DNA of 64,000 bases from Ignelater luminosus. Its lineage: Eukaryota; Arthropoda; Insecta; Coleoptera; Elateridae. A program made the translations under genes and the position numbers. The notes beneath the pieces are model-generated. The model made no database searches. It saw only the letters and a program-made list of their open reading frames with translations, and was not told where the DNA came from. This document shows positions 1-10,996 of the stretch, in pieces (within the stretch, counting starts at the first letter, position 1; every line of letters begins with the position of its first letter). The DNA is taken from assembly GCA_011009095.1 (NCBI GenBank), contig VTPC01008022.1:366434-430433 (forward strand), in the 5' to 3' direction.

Positions 1-1340
1 TCTAACGCAATCTAAAGTTCAATTTTGTAATTTTCTTTTTATTGCATCTTAAAATTGTGACATTTTTTTGTTTCTTAATTTCATATGTAATTATTTTAAG
101 ACGATGGCATGCATTACATTAATGTTGCTTAACCATAACAAACTTTTTGCAATCTGACATAGTGATAAATTCGGTTACTAATTAAAAAGGATACACTCTG
201 CCCATAGAATGTAATGTTCGGTTATGTAAATGCAGGGTTTACCTCGAGGAAAATTCCAAGAGCATCAAACAAAAACTTTCCGAAGACCTTTACGCAGAAA
301 GGAGATTTCTATGAGTAGCCAAAAAAAAAAATAAAAAAATGAAGTCTATCATTATCATTATTATTGCATCGGTGAATAATACAGAAGAGTCACAATAGTT
401 AGTGGAATAATTATTTCTGAAGATAATATTGATTGAAACTTGAAATGAAAATTATTTTCCAATTTCAGCATTGTCGCTTCCCAAACTAAAATAGCCGAAG
501 GTTAACTAGAATTCCTCCTAGATTAGCATTCATTCAATTAGGACAGTAGGTTATTTAGTTTTGAGTGTAAAAAGAAACTTAGATAATTATTATAATGATA
601 TATTTGGATTGTAACCTTAATTCTAAGGAAGATGTGCTTTATATTTGCTTCTTTTTCATTTTGAACTGGTGATCTATTATCTGTTTCAAATTATAAAATG
701 GAAAGTTGATAGATTTCAGTCTGTACATTATTGACAACTTAGAAAAACGGTAGAGGTTAGGTAAGAAATGAACTTTAGGTTATATCTTTTAGCATATTGC
801 ATTGACTACGTTGCCAAATCTTTGTTAACTAAAATTTATTAAAATAATGATGTAAGATAATTTCAATAACTTTGTGTTTTGAATAATTTGACAATAAATT
901 ACATTTATGTATTTTTGTGACCGCATTGTTGATACAAGATTACATTTTGTTTCATTATTGATTAACATTTTAAAATGGGAGAAGCTGACAGCATGAGGTA
1001 TTAACTACGCCAGACAAACGTCAGAGTTGTTATCAAGGGCAACTCAGTCGTTACTGTTTATTTACATCTAGGATAACGTAACAAAATCGTTAATTACAAA
1101 GACACAATAAATTGCGTTTAATGAAGCAAAATTGAACAAAACTAAATATTTTTGTGATTAAATTACGTGTCATTATGTCACAGGTTTTAACAAGAACATA
1201 ACATGGCGCAGTAAGTACAAAAAAACAAGTAGAAACAATGAAAAATAGTAAAGCTGTGAACAGTTTAGTATACTGCAGACCAAACCGATAAAGATAGCAG
1301 ATTTAGCTCTAAATAAATAGAATTCAAACAAAATTATGAT
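1..1340. other. AT-rich DNA, nothing recognised
   Basis: This stretch is AT-rich with frequent stops in all frames. I see no ORF with recognisable motifs, no terminal repeats and no clear tandem array. Confidence 0.6.
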
Positions 1341-1820
1341 CTTTACCCTATAAGGAGGTGATGAAAGGCCAAGTGCAGTGCAAGCCGTAGGGTAACGCCA
1401 GATTCGTTCATTTGAACTTCTCTTTCGCCGCTACACAGCTTCATCGGTTCCCTCGTTTAAATTTCTTAGAGAAAACTAATCTAGTTGACGAATAAACATT
1501 GATTAAACTTTCACTAAGTTGCCTGCAATGACTCATTTGTCTACCCAAGCAAATTACCTTGTGCATACACTGCTGCTTCGCCGACAGACAGCTTGGCTAG
1601 TTTTCTTGTGTAAATTTTTTTGAGAAAGCTAATACGATTAAGATCAGCCTTTTTTCTCTCTACCAGACCACCATCAGTAGTCCATTAGCTTAGCTAGTTA
1701 GAATTTTCTGCTAAATTCTATTCTCTTTATCTCTGTTCATTCTTCTACTGACGTCGTGCTCTTAATTCTTAAACATTCTTGTAAAACTAATTTGATTGAA
1801 TGTTTGGATTTACTCTCTGT
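1341..1820. repeat. Degenerate tandem repeat, about 150-bp period
   Basis: A segment starting near 1425 (cgccgctacacagcttc, then a run ending in aaactaatctagtt) recurs near 1576 (cgccgacagacagcttgg, then aaagctaatacgatt). A weaker third copy ends near 1800. The spacing of the two best copies is about 151 bp and they are heavily diverged. It could be a decayed satellite or internal repeats of an unknown element. Confidence 0.4.
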
Positions 1821-1844
1821 CAAACAAACTGCAGTAAGTAACAT

Positions 1845-2760
1845 GGTCGGCGTTTCAAGCCCGGTTCGACTGGGGAAAAAGTTGATAAGGCCCAAAAAAA
1901 CTTCTTGATCAGCCCGAACAGCTCAAGAAGTCTGACAGACAAACCCGAAAGGCCGAGAAATCTAAAAAACCCGACGGCCCAAACGGTCCAAAAGGTCCGA
2001 CAGACCCGTATGATCCGACAGGCTCGAGAAGTCCGACAGGCTAGATAGATCCGAGAGACCCGAAGGGTTGACAGGCCCGACGGCATGAGAGGCTCAAACG
2101 GTTCGACAGACCCGACCGACCCAAGAAGCCCGAAAGGCAGAGAAGTTCAAAAAGCCTGATAGACTCATATGGCCCGACAGGGTCGAGAGATCATAACAGC
2201 CTGATAAACCCAAATGGCCGAGAAGTCCAAAAGGCCTGACGACACGAGTTCGACAAGCTCGAGAAGTTTGAACGATCCGAGAGACTCGAGAATCTCGATG
2301 GACCGAGAAGTCTAAAAAACCCAATAGACTCGTATAGCCTGACGAGCCCTAGAAATCCATCAGACCAGATAGATTCGAGAGACCCGAAGGGCCGAGAAGA
2401 CCAAAAAGGCCGATAGGCCCGACAGCATGAGAGGCCCAAACGGTTTGACAGACCCGACCGACCCGAGATAAATCCCGACAGATCCGTACGGCTCGAGAGA
2501 TCCAAATGGCCTGATAGTCGCCCAAAAGCTCGACGACTTGAGATGCTCGAACAGTCTGACTAACTCGAGAGGTCTTAACGACCCAACAGACTCGAGAAGC
2601 CCTAAGGGCCGAGAAGTCCAAAAAGCCCGATGGCCTGACAGGTCTGAGAGGTTTAAACGACCCGATTGGCCGGACGTAGGGCCAAAAAATCCGATAAATC
2701 TTTAAACTGAGGCCCTACCCGACCAGAACCCGAGGTTGGACCCGGGCCGCGTAAAAATGT
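1845..2760 (-). repeat. S2 repeat element, copy 1 (9-bp minisatellite core)
   Basis: The core is a long run of degenerate 9-bp units such as cccgacagg, ctcgagaag, tccgacagg and cccgaaggg. Nine is a multiple of three, so the array stays open in several frames and encodes SGL-like tripeptide repeats; these ORFs are a by-product of the periodicity. The left edge (gataaggcccaaaaaaactt, about 1884) and right edge (gataaatctttaaactgagg, about 2694) both recur, reverse-complemented, at the ends of the block at 47570-49400. The strand given is relative to that block. Confidence 0.6.
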
Positions 2761-3000
2761 AGTAGATATCAAAGGGAAGCGGTCCCTGCGAGGGCGAAGC
2801 CTGAGCCTTAATAGTTTGGATACCTTGGATGTTGTCGCGTTGGAAGACCGTGCGAAACGCGTTTGCAAAGCGGAGCTGACCGAAGGCTGTCGCGCCTTTG
2901 TTAGTCCCGGAGGTTTGAAGAGTCGGAGCGCCGCAGGCGCGACCAAGCAACGCCACAAACGTCAGCCCCGAGCGGAGCCGCGAACCGGCTAAGCAAGACA
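2761..3000. other. GC-rich flank of S2 copy 1
   Basis: This is a GC-rich island of about 240 bp, sharply bounded on the right where AT-rich DNA resumes near 3001. It may be the unique part of the S2 element or an unrelated remnant. I found no matching copy elsewhere in the window. Confidence 0.3.
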
Positions 3001-4130
3001 CCCTATTTATTAAAAATAAGAATTACAAAAGTTCACGTAACAATTATCACAAAGTTTTATTTTTTTTACAGTACTGTGTTCTGTGCAGACATTATTTTTA
3101 CAGTTGGCTCACCGTTTGGTCATGCTTTCTTGGGCAAACGTACCATCATCCCTGAATACGTGCTTCAACCAAAGATTATTTTATGGCAGCTTCTTCTTCT
3201 TTTAATTGGAAATTTGGAAGAACTAGTTTCATCTGATGTAGAATTTGTATGTGTAAACCTGTTACATTCCTGCTCCTGCGCTCCAAATGAGGCAAAGTTA
3301 GAGATTTACCTAACTTTAATAAAATATCTTTTTGTCGGTCATTCTGTTGGTTTTATAATTAGAAAAATATCACCATATCACTATACTTCGTAGCAAGTTT
3401 GGCACGAGTGTTTACATCACACTTTGTGAAATTGTAGTAGAGTGTTATATCTGGTTTGCAGGCTGCCTCTTCAGTAGAAATCCGTGCCTCGTGGTGTTCT
3501 GTTGACAAAAGTATAACTGCCTTATTCTTATTGGAAACATATTAAAGTATGTTCTTCAGTAAATAAAAATCGACTGCTATATAGGGCTTTGCCTCGATTT
3601 GGTAGCAGTTGTGGTATATCCGTCTTATTTTTGGTTAAAATGGGAATTATCTAGCACTGTATAAACCTTCGCAAACAATCCAAGGACAGCCATCTTTGCA
3701 AGAACGCTACAATGATGTAGTTTTTTTAAACTTACCTCTTAACTAATAGACCTCATATTTTTTATTGCACATTTAATCGTGAATTGGCTTTTGTTCTCGG
3801 CCGGCAATTGTTTTACTTCAGGTCTTGTACGTGTCCGATTTCATTCTGTTAGCTGTTTTTGTTCTATTATACCGCCATGAATTCTGATTATTTAGATTTT
3901 GTGCATCAGATCAACATAGAAACCACGCACGTCTATTTTCTATGAAATCTTTTTTTTCAATTTGTATGGATTTAGATTTTGGTCTAGATCTTTTCCACAT
4001 CTCTTCATAAGCGGATGTTTCAACTACGTTGTCGACATTACAGTTACCTAGTGGCAGTCGTGAATCGCTCTTGTAAAGTAGAAGGGTCGACTCTTATATG
4101 AAATCTGACGCCCAAAAGATCTCCGTAAGA
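3001..4130. other. AT-rich DNA, no supported gene
   Basis: One 105-codon open frame (3076-3393, +) begins at GTG and shows no recognisable domain. The rest has frequent stops. PPT1 exon 1 was specifically looked for here and not seen. Confidence 0.5.
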
Positions 4131-4840
4131 CGTTTTACTCGCAGTGAATTCAGGTTGAGAGAGAATTAGCGTTGCGATTTCTGAAATGATGCAGGTACTG
4201 GCTGGGTAGACTGGAGTACTCTGTTTGACCGAGCTGAGCTGAGTGCTGCTGGGTCTGGACGCTGCTCGTTCTTCTGATTGCTGCTGCTGCTGCTGGTTTG
4301 GCTGAGTGAGCTCATAGGCTAGGAATCACTGCCGAGTTTGTTGATCCGGGCCTTCTTTTATTGATGCTGAGGGCCGTGAATCAGCCAATGAAATTTTTGT
4401 GTCGGAACAGGCTGTTCAACCACACTTAGTCTGCGTACCCTACCTTTAAAACTAACTTCAGTATTAGGGTAACAACTATTCAAAAACAATTTCCACATAT
4501 TATCGATTAAATAAAAACTGTAAGTAATATCTACAGTGACTTTAATTGATTTTTTAGTATCATTCGTACTGTTTAGGCTCCAAATTATTTATAGCTTTCA
4601 TTTGACTCATAAACCGGTAAGATCGATTAACGTCTTTGAAGTCTCCTAAATTATCAGAACTTTTGTTGTAATTAGTGAAGTTGAGGTGACATCTACTTAA
4701 GAGTGTGTTAAAATATTCGTGCGATCTTCGTGTAAAGTCAAAATTCACTATAAATATTTATTGGCATTTTGTAATGCCTTACAAGAGGTTAATGGGATTT
4801 TAGGGACTGCAGATGTTCGTACATTTTTTTATAACCCCGC
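4131..4840. other. Mixed-composition DNA with a short CTG microsatellite
   Basis: About five CTG units sit at 4280-4295 inside a modestly GC-rich stretch (4190-4330). The rest, to 4840, is AT-rich with nothing recognisable. Confidence 0.5.
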
Positions 4841-5550
4841 GTCTCACATTTTTAGGTGGGCCGCCATTGCCTCCTTCCTTATCCAAGTTGGGAAGTCCGG
4901 CAGCTCCAATAGAACCTCAAGTGCACCTGTAAGGGTTGACCTCATTGTATCGGTTATACCTGCACAGGCCAAGAGTTGTAACTTGGCCAGCCTTTGAGTA
5001 ATGGTGGTGAGCTCTACACTAGGCCACCAGGCCATTGAACCATGTAGTACTCTAGGTCTAATAATTGCCGTGTAGATCCAGTAGAGTATCTGAGAATTAA
5101 TTCCCTAGAGCCTACCTACCAGCAGGCGTGGCTGCCAGGGTGTTGCTGCCGATTTGATTATCACTTTGTCGACATGTGACTACCAGCTTAATCTCCTTTC
5201 CTAGGTCACCTCTAAGTACTGGACCTTCTACAGGAGCGTACGATATAGATTCTCTCGAACTATCCGTTTTCTTTCTCTTGTTGAAGAGAATTGCCTTATT
5301 AAAAATCTTTCCATAATCCTGCAGGCCGTTTGCAGACGACGTTGAGAAAGCGACCAGCGACTAATTAAGCGCTGTAAAAGACCATTCATTATTGGACACA
5401 AAAGATGGGATGAAAGGCAGTTTTCTAGAGCGGTTTTTACTTTTCTTACTTCCAGTGCGGGTCTTCGCTCAGATAATCAATGTGGGTATCACTTTCCTGG
5501 TTTGCAGGGCTTCGATGTTGTCAGTATAGATAGTAGATACTTCCTCTTTA
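4841..5550 (-). mobile_element. LINE remnant (region after the reverse transcriptase, Jockey/R1-like)
   Basis: The reverse strand translates to the region following the polymerase domain of I-superfamily LINEs: WIYTAIIRPRVLHGSMAWWP near 5110-5030, then KLQLLACAGITDTMRST near 4990-4930, then ALEVLLELP and EAMAAHL. Upstream on the reverse strand (5190-5130), broken frames give SHVDKVI and ATPWQPRLL, which fit the same alignment. Frames are interrupted and both ends are missing, so it is a dead fragment. The broad class is secure; the clade is a judgement from the motif pattern. Confidence 0.7.
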
Positions 5551-5724
5551 TAAGAGATAAAATGAGGTAACTGACCTCAAAAATCCATGGCATTAAAAGT
5601 CTGGGTACTGAAGTAATTTTGTTTTGAACACCAACTTCAGAATTTACTATTCATGATAAATATCAAACTGCTGAAAATACGTTATTGATAACCTAGTGTA
5701 CTTGTAAATCTTATTTTTACAAAT

Positions 5725-6115
5725 ATTTGTCAAAATTTGCCGCGTCTTTGAGGTTACCGCCTGCGTGCTGCGCACAGCCTACACACATGCTTGGAATGGT
5801 CCTGGGGAGAATTGCAAAGTAAGGATCATAAGTTCTTTCTCACAGTTTTCAGGCACTGCGTTTACCTCATATGCTGAAATCCGATACCGTGACGTGGCAG
5901 AACGCTGTTGCCGAATCTCACTACATTACTACTTAAGATTTATGAATTCGTTTGATTTTATGTATTAATATTGTCAACAGCGCGTCGTCATTGCAATCTA
6001 AGCGACACGATGTGAAATTATGTCTAAATTTGCCGCCTCCTTGAAGTCGCCGTCTGCGTGCTGCGCACACCTTGCACTTGGGCTTGGAACGGCCCTGTCC
6101 GGAACCGAAGCTCTC
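5725..6115. repeat. Direct repeat pair about 295 bp apart
   Basis: A segment of about 85 bp at 5727-5815 recurs at 6022-6110. Both carry ctgcgtgctgcgcac within a longer diverged match (caaaatttgccgc against ctaaatttgccgc at the left end). It may be a tandem duplication of about 295 bp or the ends of a small element. The flanks at 5560-5725 and 6115-6290 show nothing recognisable. Confidence 0.5.
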
Positions 6116-6290
6116 ATCGAAGCGGAAATTTTCTTAAAACTGCAAGAACAACCCGCAAATCTGTCTAGGCACAGGCTAGTGGCATATGCGCATTTGACAC
6201 CATTTTAAGAAGAAGAAAATTCTGTTTTCCTTCAAACGTTTCTGGTGCGGTTAGCGGACGTGCCGGACGGCGATTGTACCTTCGAAAGGG

Positions 6291-6762
6291 GCACCAAAAG
6301 TTTTCGTACATTATTTTACTACGAAATCGTTTTCACGATCAAAAACGCATAAATTGCAAAAATGCGGCTCTGGAATCGGGGCCCTTGCAACTAAGAAGGC
6401 AAATTTTTGAGAAAAAAGGTTTGTCCTTGAGCTCAAATTTTTCTGCAACGATTTTGGGAGCTATCTGTACAGTGTGGGAATTTATCTCTACATACGCGAC
6501 AATTAAGGATCTAAAATGTATAAATTTTCATTTAGTTGAGTTTGAGATTCTATAAATAGTGCATATTCGCCTTATTACTGCCTATGCAGTATACAATGCG
6601 TACTTTGATAATTGCAACCGAAACGAACTGGAACGTTGTTAAAAAACGATTTGAATAGTTTTAAAATTCAAACACAAAGAAAAACTAGCTTAAGCTCTGA
6701 TGACCCAATTAAATTAAATTGGCAAATGGCAAACTTTTTCACAATAATCTTTTTGTTTGTAG
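6291..6762 (+). other. AT-rich DNA, probably the end of PPT1 intron 1
   Basis: This ends in a polypyrimidine-rich acceptor (tttttgtttgtag) directly before the first PPT1 exon in the window. No earlier coding exon was found here. Confidence 0.5.
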
Positions 6763-7732
6763 GAGACTCCTGCTGTTTTCCCTTCAGTCTAGGGGCCGTA
6801 CAAAAACGTCTATCTGAAGAACTACCAGGTATACACATAGTATCAGTGAAACTTGGAAATTCGCTAGTTGAAGATGTTGAAAACGGATACTTTATGCATC
6901 CGGACAAGCAAATCGAAGAAGTTTGCAAAGTCCTTAACAACGATCCACAACTTTCAGATGGATACAACGCTATTGGTTTTTCACAAGGATCACAATTTTT
7001 GTAGGTTTAATTATTTATGATGTTTACACTTTGAATACTAACTAATTGATTAACGTTTTTAGGCGTGGATTAGCTCAGAGATGTCCTGAACCCAAAATGA
7101 AGAATTTAATATCATTAGGTGGTCAACATCAGGGTGTTTATGGACTACCGAATTGTGCGTCACTCTCTCATCCTACGTGTGATTATATCAGGAGGCTTCT
7201 TAATCATGCTGCCTATTTAAGGTTTTAATTTTTAATTATTGCAATACTCTATTTTACCAAACTATTTGTTTTAGTTGGGTACAAAAACTACTTGTACAAG
7301 CAACTTATTGGCATGATCCATTAAATGAAGGTGAATACTCAGCAAAAAGCACATTCCTAGCCGATATTAATAATGAAAGGATTATCAATAAAACTTATAT
7401 TGAAAATCTGCAGTCCTTAGAAAACTTCGTAATGGTTAAGTTTAATGGTGACACTATGGTTCAACCTACAGAATCTGAATGGTTCGGTTTTTATAAACCT
7501 GGACAATCAAAGGAAGTTCAAAAGCTACAAGATTCTGCGATTTATGTAAATGTAAGCTTGATCAAAATAATTAAATTGGGGTAATTGAAATTGTAAATGT
7601 CTTTAGGATCAATTGGGATTGAAACAAATGGATCAAGATGGAAAACTGCACTTTGTTGAGCTTCCAGGGAATCATCTACAATTTAATTGGACGTGGTTTG
7701 AAGGAAATATTGTGGACAAATATTTGAGATAG
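6763..7732 (+). CDS. PPT1: Palmitoyl-protein thioesterase 1, last four coding exons (5'-incomplete)
   Basis: PPT1 removes fatty acyl groups from cysteines of proteins during lysosomal degradation. Exons by splice sites and frame: 6763-7000, 7063-7221, 7275-7551 and 7607-7732 (TAG). Intron phases are 1, 2, 2 and 0, and all junctions join in frame to give 266 residues. Taking the split glycine as residue 1, the nucleophile is Ser74 (GFSQG), with Asp192 (FNGDT) and His248 (GNHLQF). Adding 41 gives human positions 115, 233 and 289, so the triad is intact and nothing is inserted or lost between these residues. Typical motifs [16 protein letters not shown] and SEWFGFY are present, with possible N-glycosylation at NKT and NWT. 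The first exon, for the signal peptide and oxyanion-hole region (HGMG), is missing. The phase-1 split at Gly42 matches the known vertebrate gene, so it should lie upstream. An AATAAA is not obvious; ATTAAA occurs near 7783. Confidence 0.93.
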
Positions 7733-8169
7733 ATTAACTGTTGACTTTTTTATTTGTGATTACCAGTTTTTATAAAACTAGAATTAAATATTTATAACGT
7801 GACAATTTGACTGAAACTTTCTTAGGATTAATAATTAGTAGATCTTGTCAGTGTTATTCTATAATTTATAATAATTAAATTTATATTGTTAGTAAGTAGG
7901 TAAGTGATGTTTGTACAAATCGAAAGAATTCTAATAAAACAATTATATTTAAATGTAATAGGACAGTGATAATTAATAATCTTCTGAGTTGAAGCCCCCT
8001 GATAATTTATCAAATATAAACTAAACATGAGATAATCATTATTAGAGAACAGCAGATTCATAAAATCAGAAATCAAAAATTTCTAGGTATAAGTTAAAAC
8101 GTCAACATTTGAAAATAATTCTGGGAACAATGTTTAGATGAAGACACGTTAATACTCCTTTAGTATATA
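7733..8169. other. PPT1 3' flank, AT-rich
   Basis: It probably contains the PPT1 3' untranslated region, with a possible ATTAAA signal near 7783. It ends in the TA target dinucleotide of the mariner insertion at 8168-8169. No other feature is seen. Confidence 0.5.
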
Positions 8170-9474
8170 AAGGGTTTTCCAATAAGAGGTGTTATTTTGA
8201 TATTCAAAGAAAAGTGCCATTTTTAAATATAAATGATCGGATGTTTATTTCATTATAAAGAGGAAGGTATGCCGTTAATAGTGGAAAATAACATCAGGCA
8301 AATGACCACCACGACCACGCTTACAGGACAATATCCTTTTCATGAAATTTTCCATAACCAAATCGCAAAGTGGCTGCCCTATGTCCTCGATAGCCTCACG
8401 AATTCCATCTTTGAGGTCTTGAATCGACGCTGGGCTGTTGGCGTAGACCTTCTCTTTCACGTGGCCCCAAAGAAAGAAGTCGCAAGGTGTTAAATCACAA
8501 GATCTCGGTGGCCAATTGTGATCACCTCTTCGAGAGATAACACGGTCCGGAAACTTTTTCCGTAAAAGATCAATGGTTTCGTTGCTTGTGTGGCACGTAG
8601 CGCCGTCTTGTTGAAAGTAAACGTTGTCCAGATCAATACCATCCAATTCCGGCCATAAAAAATCGTTAATCATCTCTCGATAGCGCAATCCAGTCACCGT
8701 AACTGTTGCTCCAGCCTCATTTTCGAAAAAGTAAGGTCCAATGACTCCGCCGGACCATAAACCGCACCAAACAGTCACACGTTGAGGATAGAGAGACTTT
8801 TCAACAATAACTCTTGGATTTTCTGAGCCCCAGATCCGACAATTTTGCTTGTTGACGAAGCCACCGAGGTGGAAATGGGCCTCATCACTCAAGATGATTT
8901 TTCGATGGAATTCTGGATCATTTTCATGCATTTCAACGACCCAATCAGCAAAGACACGACGTTGTTGATGATCGGCCGGCTTGAGTTCTTGTGTTAACTG
9001 GACTTTATAAGCCTTAAGACCCAAATCTTTATGCAAAATACGGTGTAATGACGTTTGTGGAATGGCTAATTCCAAAGAACGACGAGGAATGGACAAACCT
9101 GGGTTTTCTTTAACACTTTCGGCTACAACAGCAATATTCTCGGCTGTTCTTGAGCGACGTGCACGGGTTTTATTCTTCACATCACTAACTTGTCCCAAGA
9201 GCTCGAATTTTTTCACCAATTTCTGTATTGCGGTCCGACAAGGTGCTTCACGGTGACCCAAAAATGTTCGAGTTTTACGAACCGTCTCTGCCAAATTTTC
9301 ACCATTTTTATAGTGAATTTTAATAATTTCAATGCGTTGTTGAAGCGTGTATCGTTCCATATTTATTAATGGCGTAGTTTCTACTTGTCAAATGTCAAAA
9401 AATGATAGCTTCAAAAGTGACATCTACCGAAATAGCGGGCTATTCAAAATAACACCTCTTATTGGAAAACCCTT
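8170..9474 (-). mobile_element. Full-length mariner-like transposon, DD41D type
   Basis: The element is 1305 bp with terminal inverted repeats of about 30 bp, beginning aagggttttccaataagagg at the left and mirrored at the right end. A TA duplication flanks it (8168-8169 and 9475-9476). The repeats are near-perfect and the transposase ORF is uninterrupted, which suggests recent insertion. It lies about 440 bp downstream of PPT1, in the opposite direction. Confidence 0.93.
8275..9360 (-). CDS. Mariner-superfamily transposase (DD41D), intact
   Basis: The 361-residue protein cuts and pastes the surrounding element. An N-terminal helix-turn-helix region (about residues 1-110) binds the terminal repeats. 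The catalytic domain has Asp159 (LSDEAHF), Asp252 (QQDGATCH) and Asp294 (LTPCDFF). The last two are separated by 41 residues, the spacing that defines the DD41D (rosa-like) group, against 34 in classical mariners. No stop or frameshift interrupts it, and the start lies about 115 bp inside the right terminus. All three catalytic aspartates are present, so it may be functional; activity is inferred only. The subgroup comes from residue counting, not a tree. Confidence 0.93.
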   Translation of the reverse strand: MERYTLQQRIEIIKIHYKNGENLAETVRKTRTFLGHREAPCRTAIQKLVKKFELLGQVSDVKNKTRARRSRTAENIAVVAESVKENPGLSIPRRSLELAIPQTSLHRILHKDLGLKAYKVQLTQELKPADHQQRRVFADWVVEMHENDPEFHRKIILSDEAHFHLGGFVNKQNCRIWGSENPRVIVEKSLYPQRVTVWCGLWSGGVIGPYFFENEAGATVTVTGLRYREMINDFLWPELDGIDLDNVYFQQDGATCHTSNETIDLLRKKFPDRVISRRGDHNWPPRSCDLTPCDFFLWGHVKEKVYANSPASIQDLKDGIREAIEDIGQPLCDLVMENFMKRILSCKRGRGGHLPDVIFHY

Positions 9475-9699
9475 TACTTATTTTTACATTTCGAGAAATT
9501 TCTATCAAATAGATCGGGAGACTTTAAAATCTAGAACAAGAGAAAATCAAGAATTGATATGATACGGTAAAGAACTTATTAAGATCCATATTGAAGAATT
9601 GAGATAACAGCTTATCCTACACGATAAAATTATTAATTAATTTTAAACCATTAATTAGAGCCCTGGATGGGCCGAAATTATTAGGTCTGTCCCGAGTGA

Positions 9700-9870
9700 G
9701 GACAATCTTGACGCTGCCCAAAAAACCGGTAACTTCTTGGTCGGCGCGACAGATTCGAAAGACTCGAACAGCTCAAGAAGCCGGAACGGCACAAACAACC
9801 CAACGAACCCGAGAAGCCCGAAGGGCCAAAAAGTGCAAAACGTCCGAGAGGCTCGTGCTCGTGCTCTCGG
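9700..9870 (-). repeat. S2 repeat element, copy 2 (short)
   Basis: It starts with the shared S2 edge (cttgacgctgcccaaaaaac, about 9709), followed by 9-bp units such as gattcgaaa, gactcgaac and gcccgaagg. The array is short and ends where LINE endonuclease sequence begins near 9880. Orientation is as in copy 1. Confidence 0.55.
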
Positions 9871-9879
9871 TGGCGTACT

Positions 9880-10996
9880 ACACATCTTCTCCATTTATAT
9901 CCCACCTTCCATTTCAAACAGATTGATATTGAGCGACTTTAACGCCCGGCACACTGCTTTCGGCGACATGGTTACCAACTCGAGGGGTCGAGATATTTCT
10001 AGCATTTTCATGTGTCTTTTATTTTCTTGTATTCCCATCACCGATCTCAACTTTCCCTCGCCCAAAGGTGCCTTCATTATCAACCACATACTAATCGCCG
10101 ATTTCCTAACCCCTCTCTTCCCAAATCCGGCTTTCATCGGCACACCCATCACCGGTGATCGCAACCTTCTCCCTCATGAGACTTCCTGCTCCAAGTCCTA
10201 CCATCAGAATCATCCGAGACTGGAACAAAACCGACTGACAGAAGTTCCAAGACCACGTGGCTTCCTACATCCCTGAAATAGATGCCGCCATCGACGACTT
10301 CGTTCGTAAAATCCACGATATCATCGACATCTCCGTCGCTCAAAAAACCGTTAACATCAATTATTCTTTTCTTTCACCGCACGTCTTCCAACTCGTCAAA
10401 GAGAAAAGAGGTATTCATAGATTGTTTGTGCCAACCCGGGATCCTGTGGTGAAAACACACTGAAACCGACTCAGTGCGCTAGTGTGCTTGCACCCAACTA
10501 GGTTGCGGGAGGCGTTTTGGACGGCCTTTTGTCTTAACCTGGACAGTTACATATTTTGGAACAAAAAGTTATTACAGGCGAACTTCCACAACAACGACCA
10601 AGTAATCACTGATCGCATCCACCATTTTCTCACTCATTGCTGTCTCTCCTCATGGGCCCGGTGGCTGCCATTTATAGTGACAGAAATCTTGCCCTTGGTG
10701 AATATTCCTTTACAAAAGTTTTTTGCCACTCCCCACCCCCAAGTAGCAGTCGAACTGTTCACTAATATCTACCACAGTTGTCTACGACGTGGATGATGAT
10801 TCCTAAAAAGCACAAGAGTTTTTCGGATCCCGCCTCCTATCTCCCAATAACTCTTCTCAATATCCGAAGCAAAACTTTCAAAAGAATACTTGCCGAGAGA
10901 ATGAGAGAATGTTTAGAAGATTCCGATCCAATTACAAAAGCAGGTCTGCAATCTACTACATACCGACGCACACTGGAGCGAAACGGTAGTTTTTGA
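9880..10996 (+). mobile_element. Jockey-like LINE remnant: endonuclease and start of reverse transcriptase
   Basis: An endonuclease segment at 9885-10175 shows SIYIPP, then LSDFNARHTAFGD and NSRGRD, the apurinic-endonuclease signature (normally GDFNAHH...WG...N.RG), with the G of GDFN replaced by S. Downstream frames contain VASYIPEIDAAIDDF (10257) and then MIPKKHKSFSDPASYLPITL (10797), the usual entry to the reverse transcriptase domain, followed by KTFKRILAERM. Frames are broken several times and the catalytic core is absent after 10996. It is a 3'-truncated dead copy beside an S2 repeat. Confidence 0.8.

Noticed and set aside
3076..3393. 105-codon plus-strand frame starting at GTG
   Set aside because: Non-ATG start, no recognisable domain, and no splice or promoter context. 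It lies in AT-rich DNA where such frames arise by chance.
5440..5550. RNase H reading (STIYTDNIEAL) on the reverse strand
   Set aside because: It would lie upstream of the region that normally precedes RNase H in LINEs; the order is wrong and the motif is too short.
9062..9256. Plus-strand frame inside the DD41D mariner
   Set aside because: It is antisense to the intact transposase gene.
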